DNA of 64,000 nt, taken from NCBI GenBank assembly GCA_025499625.1, contig JAFMVD010000025.1:1-64000 (forward strand), written 5' to 3'. The notes under the pieces were generated by a model. That model was not told the DNA's origin. It searched no databases and worked only from the letters and a program-made list of their open reading frames with translations. Below are positions 55,763-64,000 of this stretch, piece by piece (position 1 is the first letter of the stretch; each line of letters begins with the position of its first letter). The translations under genes and the position numbers were made by a program. Source of the stretch: Carboxylicivirga fragile. Its GTDB lineage: Bacteria > Bacteroidota > Bacteroidia > Bacteroidales > Marinilabiliaceae.

Positions 55763-58136
55763 TTAAAACTTTTGTAGTCTCAACTTGCGAACCATCTTCA
55801 GAGGATACATAAATTACGTATACTCCTGACTTGACTTTCTTTCCGCTAAAATTTGTTCCGTTCCAATAAGCTTTACCTCCCAAAGAAATAGTTTCATAAA
55901 CCAACTTGCCGCTTACTGTTGTGATTTTAACATTACTATTTCGAACCAAACCAGTAATGGTTATATCTCCATGAAAATCTTCCCTGACAGGATTTGGATA
56001 GGCATAAATTTTATTAAAACTTGTCGCACCCTCACTAGCCTTTCCTTTAAAGGATACCAACCCTTTATCTGTTCCTATAAAAACATCTCCCGAAGATGGG
56101 TCAATCGCAATACTAAATATTCTGTTTGAAGGTAATGGGCTATTATCTACATTAAATGAATGAAATGTTTTCAGTCCATCACTTGAAATATGATATACAC
56201 CGTTATTTTCGGTACCGAACCATTTTCGATCTGCTCCATCTACAGCCATGCATGTGATAATCTCTTTTTCCAGTAGGTAATCAGCCTCGTTACTTCCATC
56301 GTTACGAGGCACCTTAATTCGGCTTGCTACTGGATAATCTTCTTGAAAAATAGCCCATGGTCGATAATAAACCAATACTCCTTTATCAGTACCAATCCAA
56401 ACGTATCCACTCTTATCTTCAGCGAGGCAATAAATTTTTCTTGTAATCTCTTGGGCAGATTCATTCCATAACCTTAACTGTCCTACATTTCTTTTGTCTG
56501 TTTCAGTGCTTGGGTGCTTAGGTCCTTTATAGATGTCATCCGTGTCATCGATTAAAGTACCATTTGGATTTATTACTAACAAGCCTTGACGATCTCGAAA
56601 CGGGGTAGGAAATATTACAAATACATAATCATCCTTTGTAATTAATATTTGATTAGTACTATGATGCCCGCTCATTGTTTCATAAGTAAAGCTCTTCCAA
56701 TTCTTAGAATCACCACTTTCTTTAACTTTAATGCCAGATGAAACCGAACTGTTTGACATCCAGATATTTCCATCACTATCTGAATCAAGCCCTCCCACTC
56801 TTGTATAGTTTGGTGCATACCCTGAAATATTTTCCAAAGCACTGTTATGTTCGTTATAATTCTCAAGTATTGAACTTCCTTCAATTTCGAATAAACCACT
56901 ACCCCAACTTGACATATAAATCTGCTGATCGTTAATAGAGCTACTACAAAAGTTAAATGTATCCCACCAATACTGTTCCGTGTCTTGTTTGTCACTCCAG
57001 AAATGTATCCATCTATTATTATTTAAATAAGAGTATTCCACATTTCTTCTTAAATTATCAAAATCATTTGTCACACCTCCAGCAGATACATAAACCCCAT
57101 CACTGGTACCTAAAATTCTAAACGCATTATTTGAATACGTACCATTGGGAACAAAAGAATAATCAGTGTTCCCTGATTTTACAACTAAACCATGCTGCTT
57201 ATCACCAATGTAATACTTCTGATTTTTTTGAGAATATAAGCCATCGTTTACATTTATGCTCTCCACAACCTCTTCTTCAAATAGGTAATCTTCAATTTTC
57301 TCGATTTCTTCTAATTGTGTATTATATCGACTAATGGCTCTTAGCTCATTAATTACCAATTCAGAATTGTTTGAGTATATACTTCTATAGTTTGATTTTG
57401 AAGAAAAGAGCTGCCAACTATTTTCAGCACCTATAAATATTTCGTAGGGCTTATTTGATGTTTTTCTAACAGCCGCCATGCGATCTGCAAATCCAATTAC
57501 AGAAACATATTCGTCGGAAACCCCAGTAACTTCTTGCCATGATTCAAAGTAAGCTATTTGTGGATCGTCTATGTCGGCTAAAAGTACCCCCCTTTCTGTG
57601 GCGGCATAAATATCATCTCCACTTATAGCTATTTGGTTAATTCGAAGGTTGGTAGAATTAATACCTAAATAATAGGTGTCTGCTATTTCTAATTTGTCAA
57701 GATCAATAAGCAGAATTCCAAACTCAACGCTACAATAAACTTGTCCATTATTAAAATAGAAATCGTTTATTTGTTTCGAACCCTGCATCTGTTTCTGTTT
57801 CAGTTCGGGGATATTAATAACTTGCTCTAGTGTAACTATATCAATATTACCATTAGTATAACCAACTATAACTTGATTATTGGGCAATGCACAAAGTGCA
57901 GATATATCAATATCGCTTAAACCGGAAACCTTACTTTTTGTAGAAAATACCTCTGATGTCTTATCATATATTAATAATCCTACCTCTGCCGAACAAAAAA
58001 TATAATCTTCCGTTTCAACAATTCGAGTACAATTACGATAGGAAAAATGATCGGCCCAGTCACTATTGCTTTGAGCAAAGAGTGAAGATGCTAAAAATAA
58101 GATTCCTGCAATACATATTTGAAGCTTAAACGCCAT
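55752..58136 (-). CDS. porZ: Type IX secretion attachment-complex protein PorZ
   Basis: 794 residues: signal peptide to about 22 (SSLFAQ), then a beginning typical of PorZ ([52 protein letters not shown]). Two beta-propellers follow, with [14 protein letters not shown] and [12 protein letters not shown] blades. The chain ends in a type A T9SS sorting domain ([36 protein letters not shown]). PorZ sits on the cell surface and helps hand A-LPS to T9SS cargo. It overlaps rdgB by 11 bp. No other T9SS core gene is in this window. Confidence 0.85.
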   Translation of the reverse strand: MAFKLQICIAGILFLASSLFAQSNSDWADHFSYRNCTRIVETEDYIFCSAEVGLLIYDKTSEVFSTKSKVSGLSDIDISALCALPNNQVIVGYTNGNIDIVTLEQVINIPELKQKQMQGSKQINDFYFNNGQVYCSVEFGILLIDLDKLEIADTYYLGINSTNLRINQIAISGDDIYAATERGVLLADIDDPQIAYFESWQEVTGVSDEYVSVIGFADRMAAVRKTSNKPYEIFIGAENSWQLFSSKSNYRSIYSNNSELVINELRAISRYNTQLEEIEKIEDYLFEEEVVESINVNDGLYSQKNQKYYIGDKQHGLVVKSGNTDYSFVPNGTYSNNAFRILGTSDGVYVSAGGVTNDFDNLRRNVEYSYLNNNRWIHFWSDKQDTEQYWWDTFNFCSSSINDQQIYMSSWGSGLFEIEGSSILENYNEHNSALENISGYAPNYTRVGGLDSDSDGNIWMSNSSVSSGIKVKESGDSKNWKSFTYETMSGHHSTNQILITKDDYVFVIFPTPFRDRQGLLVINPNGTLIDDTDDIYKGPKHPSTETDKRNVGQLRLWNESAQEITRKIYCLAEDKSGYVWIGTDKGVLVYYRPWAIFQEDYPVASRIKVPRNDGSNEADYLLEKEIITCMAVDGADRKWFGTENNGVYHISSDGLKTFHSFNVDNSPLPSNRIFSIAIDPSSGDVFIGTDKGLVSFKGKASEGATSFNKIYAYPNPVREDFHGDITITGLVRNSNVKITTVSGKLVYETISLGGKAYWNGTNFSGKKVKSGVYVIYVSSEDGSQVETTKVLIVR

Positions 58137-58710
58137 AATTCTGCTTTAAAAACTTTATCAATTTTGCCACCGCTCTTGCTCTATGGCTAATTTTATTTTT
58201 TTCACTCAAAGGCATCTGTGCAAAAGAAACATCATACCCTTCTGGCTGAAAAATAGGATCGTATCCAAAACCTTCTTCTCCATTTTTATCCTTTAAAATC
58301 ACACCCTTCACCTTGCCCTCAAACAACCACTCCTCTCCATCAATAATAAGTGCAACTACCGTTCTGAAACAAGCACTACGGTTATTAATATCTCGCAACT
58401 TATCAAGTACCTTTCCCATATTAGCTTCAGCATCTCTCTCTGGCCCTGCATAACGAGCGGAATACACACCAGGCACACCACTTAAGGCTTCTATTTCTAG
58501 CCCAGTGTCATCGGCAAAACAATTCTTCCCATACTTATCGTATATATATCGAGCTTTTTGAAGCGCATTTGCTTCTAGCGTACTTCCCGTTTCAGGTATA
58601 TCGTCATTACAATTTATATCTGATAAGCTTTTTAATGCGAATAAATCTCCAACTCCTAGTTGAATTTCTTCTAGTTTATGTTGATTATTAGTAGCAAATA
58701 TTAAATCCAT
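58126..58710 (-). CDS. rdgB: XTP/dITP diphosphatase (RdgB/HAM1)
   Basis: 194 residues from the ATG at 58710, which starts [16 protein letters not shown]; the longer reading from 58779 would cover the promoter. It cleaves non-canonical purine triphosphates to keep them out of DNA. Family motifs: [30 protein letters not shown], and [10 protein letters not shown] at the end. It shares 11 bp with the start of porZ, so the two are translationally coupled although functionally unrelated. Confidence 0.93.
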   Translation of the reverse strand: MDLIFATNNQHKLEEIQLGVGDLFALKSLSDINCNDDIPETGSTLEANALQKARYIYDKYGKNCFADDTGLEIEALSGVPGVYSARYAGPERDAEANMGKVLDKLRDINNRSACFRTVVALIIDGEEWLFEGKVKGVILKDKNGEEGFGYDPIFQPEGYDVSFAQMPLSEKNKISHRARAVAKLIKFLKQNYGV

Positions 58711-58744
58711 TAAGATTGTTTTTTTACTTAAACGAATGAAACAG

Positions 58745-58752
58745 CAAAAGTA
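58745..58752 (-). promoter_or_regulatory. Candidate -7 box of the rdgB-porZ transcript
   Basis: TACTTTTG on the minus strand matches TAnnTTTG, about 35 nt before the ATG at 58710. The nearest TTG upstream gives a 24-nt spacer, longer than usual. Confidence 0.4.
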
Positions 58753-58780
58753 TTTTAAACGATACGAAAATATAAACAAA

Positions 58781-58803
58781 CAGGCGACTTAAGAAGTCGC
58801 CTG
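58781..58803 (-). terminator. Terminator of the universal stress protein gene
   Basis: A perfect 10-bp stem CAGGCGACTT (58781-58790) / AAGTCGCCTG (58794-58803) with loop AAG. Read on the minus strand it is followed by TTTGTTTATATTTT. It lies 34 bp after the UspA-family stop. Confidence 0.8.
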
Positions 58804-58837
58804 TAAAAAATATTATTTAGATTTCTGAAATAAATCT

Positions 58838-59671
58838 TTATCCGAAACTGCCATAACCATACCTCATTAAATCAGTACGTGGATTAATAACCAAAACAGG
58901 TATTTGGGCTGAATTAGCAATTATATACTGCTCATAAGCACCAAGTACATAGTCGTGGAACGATATATCCCTTGTAGTCATTACAAGTACCATATCCGCT
59001 TTGATTTCTTCCGAATATTGAACCGTTTCTTGTGAGAAAGAGGCATCACCACTTGATAATGCTAACTCATAGTCAATTCCTTTTTCCTCCAAAAACCGCT
59101 TGGAAAATACCACATTAGCTTTCGTTCTGCTGTCAATAATTCCTTCCTTAGTAGCAGAAGCATAAATAAATACCTTTGAATTGAAGAATTTATTTAAGAA
59201 ATCGATCCACTTAAGCTTTTCCTTGTTTTCAGCCTTATAATCAACGGGAAATACAATTTTTAAATATTCATCACCAGCAGGTGGCTCCTGAACAACTAAA
59301 TACGGTACTTGCGAGCCCACAATAACCTTGAGCGCCCAACTTCCGGTAAGCTTTTGCAAACCTTTCATACCATGTGTACCCATTATTACAAGCATGCAAT
59401 TAAGCTCTTCAACAACCTGATTGATTGTCTTGAAGATAGTGCCTTCTTGCACTCTAAAACTAGGTTTTATCCCATGTTTCTGATTAACCTTCTCAGAATG
59501 CTCCAAAAGTTGCTTCTCTAATTCTGCAATTTGAGCTTCCTTTTTGGCAATGTGTAATAAATAAATATCAGCTCCAAGCTTCTTACTCATAACAATAGCA
59601 TGCTCTACAGCATTATCGGCTATCGGAGTAAAGTCATAAGGAACTAAAATTTTGTTTTTTGATGTCTCCAT
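58838..59671 (-). CDS. Universal stress protein with two UspA domains
   Basis: 277 residues made of two UspA-type domains. The first (1-145) opens KILVPYDFTPIADNAVEHA and ends with the ATP-binding GTHGMKGLQKLTGSWALKVI motif. The second (about 150-277) keeps the fold (LKIVFPVDYKAENKEKL, ADMVLVMTTRD) but lacks a clear GxxG-nucleotide loop, so only the first domain is likely to bind ATP. Tandem UspA proteins of this size are common in Bacteroidota and respond to stress or energy state. It is a single-gene unit ended by the hairpin at 58781. Confidence 0.92.
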   Translation of the reverse strand: METSKNKILVPYDFTPIADNAVEHAIVMSKKLGADIYLLHIAKKEAQIAELEKQLLEHSEKVNQKHGIKPSFRVQEGTIFKTINQVVEELNCMLVIMGTHGMKGLQKLTGSWALKVIVGSQVPYLVVQEPPAGDEYLKIVFPVDYKAENKEKLKWIDFLNKFFNSKVFIYASATKEGIIDSRTKANVVFSKRFLEEKGIDYELALSSGDASFSQETVQYSEEIKADMVLVMTTRDISFHDYVLGAYEQYIIANSAQIPVLVINPRTDLMRYGYGSFG

Positions 59672-59714
59672 AAAAACGTTTGCTGAATGTTCTGCAATAA
59701 AGGAATAAATATAG

Positions 59715-59722
59715 TACTTTTG
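59715..59722 (+). promoter_or_regulatory. Candidate -7 box of the cyclase-HD gene
   Basis: TACTTTTG matches TAnnTTTG, about 39 nt before the ATG at 59761. CTG at 59692-59694 lies 20 nt upstream in the -33 position. Confidence 0.4.
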
Positions 59723-59760
59723 AAATGATTTACAAGCAACGCTAGAATTGAAAGTGATTT

Positions 59761-61587
59761 ATGTTGATGTTAACCAATAATATAGTAGCAATAAAACGTT
59801 GTTTTTTTTTTCAAATCATTCCTGTACTGATACTATTTCTGGTTTCAGCTTCAAATTTCCCACTATTAGGTAATGATCAATATCCACAAATAAGAGTTGA
59901 CATTCAAGAGAATAAAAAACAACAAACACTTTGTAATTCTAAAGATTCCACTTGCTACATCACAAACTCAACATTCTCATTACATTGGGATTACTCAGAT
60001 CAAAACTGGGCATTAACGCGTTTTCGCTTACTGCCAAACTATAACGAGTGGAGTAAATGGACCAAACGGCATTCACACACATTTTTTGATTTAAAGGATG
60101 GTAAGTACATTCTTGAGATACAAACCTCAAATGGTATTGAGTATGAAAAGACTCTTTTGATAAATGTACCCATATGGAAAAAGGCTTCATTCTATATATG
60201 GCTTGTTCTTACCATTGCTTTCTTTACCATATTATTTCTGGTCATCTATTTTTCAAAACGTATTAAAGTGGCTGAGCGAAGGGTAGAATTGCGGCTAAAG
60301 AAAGATTTCAGACTCAAATTAAAAGCTGGTCCGGAAAAAAGCGGTGTTTTGGCAAATGCTGTGAAAGAACAAGCCCGCATTCGATCACGTAAGTACCAAA
60401 GAGTAACGGTACTATTTGCCGACATTCAGGGTTTTACTCGAATTGTAGAGCATATTAACCCTGAATTATTAATTGATGAGTTGGATCGCTTCTTTTTTTA
60501 CTTTGATGAAGTTGTTGAAAAATACAACATCGAAAAAATAAAAACCATTGGTGATGCCTATATGTGTGCAGGTGGTTTACCAAACAAGAATCGAACTAAC
60601 CCCATTGAGGTTGTGTTGGCAGGCCTCGATATGCAACGATTCATGGAAATGAGTAAACTTAAGCATAAAGGTGATTATGGCTTTTGGGAGTTACGAATAG
60701 GTATTCATACTGGTCCGGTTATTTCGGGAGAATTGGGACGAAAAAATGTATCATTTGATATTTGGGGAGACACGGTAAACATAGCATCTCGTATGGAGAG
60801 CTCGGGAACTGCTGGTATGATTAATATTACAGGCGTTACGTATCAACTAATCAAAGAGTTTTTCGAATGTGAGTACCGCGGGAAAATGCCAATTAAGTAC
60901 AAAGGTGAAACAGACATGTACTACGTAAAGAGAATCAAGCCAAACTTATCTGCCGATGAAAAAGGCATTACACCGAATCGTCAATTTTACACCAAACTAC
61001 AACACATTCGCTTTGGCGATCTGGAGGAATACATTCTATCGAAACTTGATAATGAGTTGATGGAAGGATTATCTTACCATAATAAAGCCCATACAGTTGA
61101 TGTACTAACTCAAATTGAAGTATTGGCTCGTGCCGAGAAGGTGGGCGATGAAGATTTATTACTGCTTAAAACAGCAGCTTTATTGCACGACATTGGTTTC
61201 ATACTAGAATATGAAAATCATGAAGACAACAGCATTAAGTTCGCCAAAGAAATTCTACCAAAATACAACTATGTTGATTATCAAATCAAGCAAGTTGTTG
61301 AATTGATTGATATTACTCGTGTTGGGCAACAACCTCGTAATTTCCTTGAGAAGATACTAAAGGATGCGGACTTAGATTATTTAGGACGTGCTGATTTTAT
61401 TCCGGTATCGGAGAGTCTCTTCAAAGAATTGAACATGCACAGTCGACCAATTGAAATGGAAGAGTGGAATAAAATGCAGTTTCAGTTCATTTCGGATCAT
61501 ACCTACTATACAAGTTCAGCACGGAAATTAAGGCAAGTTAACAAAGAACGTCAATTACAAAAACTCAAAGAACTGATCAGCTTGTGA
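59761..61587 (+). CDS. Membrane adenylate cyclase fused to an HD domain
   Basis: 608 residues: signal/anchor helix (about 14-34), an extracytoplasmic beta domain like a Y_Y_Y module (about 40-140), a membrane helix (about 145-168), a class III cyclase domain (about 205-395) and an HD domain (about 430-570). The cyclase metal residues are Asp221 (FADIQGF) and Asp265 (IGDAYM). Lys261 and Asp333 (FDIWGD) are the pair that specifies ATP, and the NIASRM Asn/Arg are present, so it should make cAMP. The HD ligands His444, His476-Asp477 (LLHDIGF) are intact. The HD part could hydrolyse a nucleotide or regulate the cyclase. Monocistronic. Confidence 0.85.
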   Translation: MLMLTNNIVAIKRCFFFQIIPVLILFLVSASNFPLLGNDQYPQIRVDIQENKKQQTLCNSKDSTCYITNSTFSLHWDYSDQNWALTRFRLLPNYNEWSKWTKRHSHTFFDLKDGKYILEIQTSNGIEYEKTLLINVPIWKKASFYIWLVLTIAFFTILFLVIYFSKRIKVAERRVELRLKKDFRLKLKAGPEKSGVLANAVKEQARIRSRKYQRVTVLFADIQGFTRIVEHINPELLIDELDRFFFYFDEVVEKYNIEKIKTIGDAYMCAGGLPNKNRTNPIEVVLAGLDMQRFMEMSKLKHKGDYGFWELRIGIHTGPVISGELGRKNVSFDIWGDTVNIASRMESSGTAGMINITGVTYQLIKEFFECEYRGKMPIKYKGETDMYYVKRIKPNLSADEKGITPNRQFYTKLQHIRFGDLEEYILSKLDNELMEGLSYHNKAHTVDVLTQIEVLARAEKVGDEDLLLLKTAALLHDIGFILEYENHEDNSIKFAKEILPKYNYVDYQIKQVVELIDITRVGQQPRNFLEKILKDADLDYLGRADFIPVSESLFKELNMHSRPIEMEEWNKMQFQFISDHTYYTSSARKLRQVNKERQLQKLKELISL

Positions 61588-61615
61588 TAATTCAGTATTT
61601 TAAGTAAGAATTATC

Positions 61616-61623
61616 TATATTTG
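61616..61623 (+). promoter_or_regulatory. Candidate -7 box of the bactofilin-atp operon
   Basis: TATATTTG, a perfect TAnnTTTG, 31 nt before the bactofilin ATG at 61654. No TTG lies at the usual distance upstream. Confidence 0.4.
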
Positions 61624-61653
61624 CTTTACGTTAAATTTTTAGAAGAAAGAAAA

Positions 61654-62037
61654 ATGGCTAAAAACTTCGAACCCGAGAATAAGCTACCAAACATGATTGG
61701 TCCTGGAACAAAGATAAAAGGTGATGTTGAAACAAACGGAGATATCAAAATTGATGGTTCTGTAGATGGCAACATTGTATCAAAGGGACGCGTACTAATT
61801 GGTCAGAATGGCGTAGTGAAAGGCGATGTAAAATGTGCTAATTGTGACATCTACGGTAACTTTGATGGAAAAATTCAGGTTAACGAATTACTTTCTCTTA
61901 AAGCAACCAGCAAATTAAGTGGTGATATCAAAACAGGTAAATTATCAATTGAGCCTGGAGCTAAATTTACTGGCACGTGCAATATGGATGGCCAAACAGC
62001 TCAGAATACGGCAGCCACACCAAATGCAAAAAAGTAG
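61654..62037 (+). CDS. Bactofilin (polymer-forming cytoskeletal protein)
   Basis: 127 residues from the ATG at 61654, which has a purine-rich ribosome site (AGAAGAAAG) 5 nt ahead; the longer reading from 61621 is rejected. The central beta-helix (about 18-105) has the repeated turns GDIKIDGSVDGNIVSKGRVLIG, VVKGDVKCANCDIYG and KLSGDIKTGKLSIEPGA, and unstructured ends. Bactofilins form nucleotide-free filaments that organise cell shape or surface structures. It shares 14 bp with atpI, so it is the first gene of the Fo operon, an order seen in other Bacteroidota. Confidence 0.9.
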   Translation: MAKNFEPENKLPNMIGPGTKIKGDVETNGDIKIDGSVDGNIVSKGRVLIGQNGVVKGDVKCANCDIYGNFDGKIQVNELLSLKATSKLSGDIKTGKLSIEPGAKFTGTCNMDGQTAQNTAATPNAKK

Positions 62038-62413
62038 CGCTTATTTAAGATATTTAAAGTATCCTTCAAGCTACATTATTGTGGCTGGTTTGTTGTTAGT
62101 ATTGGAATTATTTTATAACAACACCTGGATACACAGTGAACAAAAGAAGATAGTTCTGATTAATCTTTTTATATCAGGACTCTATCTTCTTTTCTATTTT
62201 GTATTTCTTTTTCTTCAAAAAAAATACCACGATCAATCTGCTTTTATCTTTTTGATTTTAATGCTATTAAAATTTATATTTACAATTGCATTTCTCTTTC
62301 TTTTTCTAAATCCAACCGTTGAAGAAAACAAAAGAGATGTACTATTGTTCTTAATGAACTATTTTGCTTTACTAATAACTGATATCGTCATTAAAGTACG
62401 ATTGATGAAGTAA
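62024..62413 (+). CDS. AtpI-like small membrane protein of the ATP synthase operon
   Basis: 129 residues starting MQKSSAYLRYLKYPSS at 62024, inside the end of the bactofilin gene; the reading from 61919 is the same frame without support. Four hydrophobic helices: IIVAGLLLVLELFY, IVLINLFISGLYLLFYFVFLFL, FIFLILMLLKFIFTIAFLFLFL and FLMNYFALLITDIVIK. A gene of this size and topology before atpB is usually AtpI or its Bacteroidota equivalent (DUF6168-like), which helps assemble the c-ring. Position and topology support the call; sequence identity to AtpI is weak. Confidence 0.7.
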   Translation: MQKSSAYLRYLKYPSSYIIVAGLLLVLELFYNNTWIHSEQKKIVLINLFISGLYLLFYFVFLFLQKKYHDQSAFIFLILMLLKFIFTIAFLFLFLNPTVEENKRDVLLFLMNYFALLITDIVIKVRLMK

Positions 62414-62437
62414 TAATTTTAAATTGCTTGCCGTTTC

Positions 62438-63517
62438 ATGCGACACTTTAAACACGTTTTAGTTCTAATCGCGATACTATTTAGTACGCAAATCATATGC
62501 GCAGCTGATTCGCATGGCGAAGAGGCCACTGAGGAATTTGATCCTATGGAGATGATTATGCATCACATAGCTGATTCGCATGAGTGGCATATCATTTCAT
62601 ATACAAATGGTGATGGTGAAAAAGTACACATCACAATGCCCCTTCCGGTGATTTTATTTCACGATGGTCAGTTAAACGTTTTCATGTCATCGGCTTTCGA
62701 TCATGGGCATAAGGTTGTTAATAAAGGCGATTTAAATTATTTCATGTACCATGGTAAGATTTATCTTACGGATGCTAAGGGCACAATTCACTACAACGAT
62801 GAACACGAGGTGACTAATGCGAAGCCCCTCAATTTTTCGATAACTCGTAACGTTAGCTCAATGCTCTTGAGTGTGTTGGTATTACTTTGGTTATTCATTG
62901 CAATGGCACGCAAGTATGGCGATAAACCATCTACACCTAAAGGAATTCAATCTGTACTTGAACCGTTAATACTCTTTGTAAGAGACGACATCGCTTATGC
63001 TCAAATAGAAAAAGATAAGGCAGATAAATTCCTGCCATTTTTATTAACCCTTTTCTTCTTCATCTGGATTAATAACTTATTAGGACTGGTGCCGATTTTT
63101 CCAGGGGGAAGTAATTTAACGGGTAATATCTCTTTTACATTTGTCCTTGCGATCATTACTTTCTTAGTTACCAACTTTTATGGCACTAAAAGTTACTGGG
63201 GACATATTTTCTGGATGCCGGGAGTGCCGGTACCAATTCGATTGCTTTTATCAGTTATTGAGTTTATTGGTTTGTTTACAAAACCATTTGCCCTCATGAT
63301 TCGTTTAATGGCTAACATTACAGCGGGTCACATTATCATTTTGAGCTTATTCTCACTCATTTTTGTGATGAAATCGTTGGCCATTGCGCCTGTTTCGATA
63401 CTAATGGCTTTGATGATGTTTATGTTAGAATTATTAGTTGCAGTATTGCAAGCTTATATATTTACCTTATTATCAGCCTTATTTATTGGTATGGCTGTAC
63501 ATAGTGAAGAACATTAA
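62438..63517 (+). CDS. atpB: ATP synthase Fo subunit a
   Basis: 359 residues. An N-terminal signal-like segment and a His/Asp-rich extracytoplasmic extension (about 20-135) precede the usual membrane core, which is typical of Bacteroidota AtpB. The functional arginine is in ALMIRLMANITAGH, facing the c-ring carboxylate. ILFHDGQLNVFMS and LLGLVPIFPGGSNLTGN are family features. It follows atpI by 24 bp and precedes atpE by 26 bp. Confidence 0.95.
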   Translation: MRHFKHVLVLIAILFSTQIICAADSHGEEATEEFDPMEMIMHHIADSHEWHIISYTNGDGEKVHITMPLPVILFHDGQLNVFMSSAFDHGHKVVNKGDLNYFMYHGKIYLTDAKGTIHYNDEHEVTNAKPLNFSITRNVSSMLLSVLVLLWLFIAMARKYGDKPSTPKGIQSVLEPLILFVRDDIAYAQIEKDKADKFLPFLLTLFFFIWINNLLGLVPIFPGGSNLTGNISFTFVLAIITFLVTNFYGTKSYWGHIFWMPGVPVPIRLLLSVIEFIGLFTKPFALMIRLMANITAGHIIILSLFSLIFVMKSLAIAPVSILMALMMFMLELLVAVLQAYIFTLLSALFIGMAVHSEEH

Positions 63518-63543
63518 TAGTTAATTATTTTAAAAGTAATAAA

Positions 63544-63753
63544 ATGGAAGGTTTGTCATTAACCACAATTGGATTAGGCTTAATTATCATTGGAGCCGCT
63601 TATGGTATTGGTCGTATCGCATCAAGTGCAATGGAAGCAATGGGACGTCAACCAGAGATTAGTTCTAAAATTCAAACTGCTATGATTATTGCTGCAGCTC
63701 TTATTGAAGGTGCCGCATTATTTGCTATCGTAGTTGCCCTTATGAAAGGATAA
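63544..63753 (+). CDS. atpE: ATP synthase Fo subunit c
   Basis: 69 residues, one helical hairpin: helix 1 with the glycine-rich AAYGIGRIASSAMEAMG, the polar loop GRQPE, and helix 2 with the ion-binding Glu in AAALIEGAALFAIVVAL. The Glu is followed by Gly, and there is no helix-1 Gln or Ser/Thr pattern of Na+-binding rings, so H+ is the likely coupling ion. Confidence 0.95.
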   Translation: MEGLSLTTIGLGLIIIGAAYGIGRIASSAMEAMGRQPEISSKIQTAMIIAAALIEGAALFAIVVALMKG

Positions 63754-63765
63754 AAACACAAGAAT

Positions 63766-64000
63766 ATGGGATTATTATCAGTTGATCCCGGGTTAGTCTT
63801 TTGGTCGACATTAGCTTTTACACTTGTATTTGTTCTTTTAAGGATTTATGCTTGGAAACCTATTTTGCATGCGCTTAAGGTTCGCGAAGAAACCATCGAG
63901 TTTTCGTTGGCCGCAGCCGAAAAAGCAAAAGCAGAGGTGGAAGATTTGAATCAGACGAAGACGCAGATTATGAACGAAGCTAAGGCTGATCGTGATGACA
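63766..64000 (+). CDS. atpF: ATP synthase Fo subunit b, cut by the window end
   Basis: The first 78 residues of AtpF: MGLLSVDPGLVFWSTLAFTLVFVLL, one membrane helix, then the charged helical stalk (RIYAWKPILHALKVREETIEF, AAAEKAKAEVEDLNQTKTQ). This is the standard start of subunit b. It begins 12 bp after atpE and runs off the right edge in frame without a stop. The rest of the operon (probably atpH, atpA, atpG) should follow. Confidence 0.93.
   Translation, partial: MGLLSVDPGLVFWSTLAFTLVFVLLRIYAWKPILHALKVREETIEFSLAAAEKAKAEVEDLNQTKTQIMNEAKADRDD

Noticed and set aside
61919-62023. Longer AtpI-like protein starting at 61919
   Set aside because: The extra residues lie wholly inside the bactofilin gene in another frame and are not hydrophobic; the ATG at 62024 fits the family.
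63544-63753. Na+-type ATP synthase c-ring
   Set aside because: The ion-site Glu is followed by Gly, and the helix 1 Gln and Ser/Thr contacts of Na+ rings are missing.

Overview
The window is one piece of a low-GC chromosome of a Bacteroidota bacterium. The evidence is a type IX secretion protein (PorZ) with a C-terminal sorting domain, a SprA-type domain, a TonB receptor, a DUF5777 outer-membrane protein, a bactofilin-atpI-atpB order, a very short AtpC, and promoters matching the Bacteroidota pattern TTG-N(17-20)-TAnnTTTG. A gliding or marine Bacteroidia lineage (for example Marinilabiliales) fits; that is inference. No rRNA, tRNA, insertion sequence, prophage or CRISPR array was seen.

Layout. 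1-7.4 kb: an edge repeat, a KAS III-like synthase, a divergent pair of surface lipoproteins (one a stand-alone SprA-type domain), a chemoreceptor with a c-type haem motif, and a small cytochrome operon. 7.4-13.5 kb: a Cys-motif protein, SbcD-SbcC and an ankyrin lipoprotein. 13.5-24.2 kb, minus strand: TonB receptor with YfiR, a GT9 glycosyltransferase, then RND permease - prenyl diphosphate synthase - atpD - atpC, and a RidA-like protein. 24.4-41.9 kb, plus strand: a second YfiR, then a long chemosensory operon ending in a clear terminator. Its first half is canonical (MCP, STAS, CheY, Hpt, CheA, two CheW, CheR, a histidine-less kinase, CheD, CheB). Its second half is not (GAF/PAS sensors, two more CheR-like proteins, a free CheB domain, a SpoIIE-type phosphatase). 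42-46 kb: a carotenoid operon (crtI, crtB, unknown, crtZ, crtYcd). 46-51.6 kb, minus: SiaB-SiaC phosphoswitch, a TerB/FHA-like ABCG transporter and lipoproteins. 51.9-59.7 kb, minus: Gfo/Idh/MocA oxidoreductase, large propeller protein, PorZ, RdgB, UspA. 59.8-64 kb, plus: adenylate cyclase-HD fusion, bactofilin, atpI, atpB, atpE and the start of atpF.

How the genes may work together. The main theme is signalling. The chemosensory array should run CheA/CheY phosphorylation and CheR/CheB/CheD adaptation, and one receptor ends in a CheR-type tether peptide. With no flagellar genes here, the output could be gliding or another behaviour. The SpoIIE phosphatase closing the operon and the SiaB-SiaC pair 9 kb away are the parts of a Sia-like partner switch, so a chemosensory-to-partner-switch link is the most interesting hypothesis. 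The prenyl synthase can feed the carotenoid genes (predicted product zeaxanthin). ATP synthase is split: atpDC and atpIBEF lie about 42 kb apart on opposite strands.
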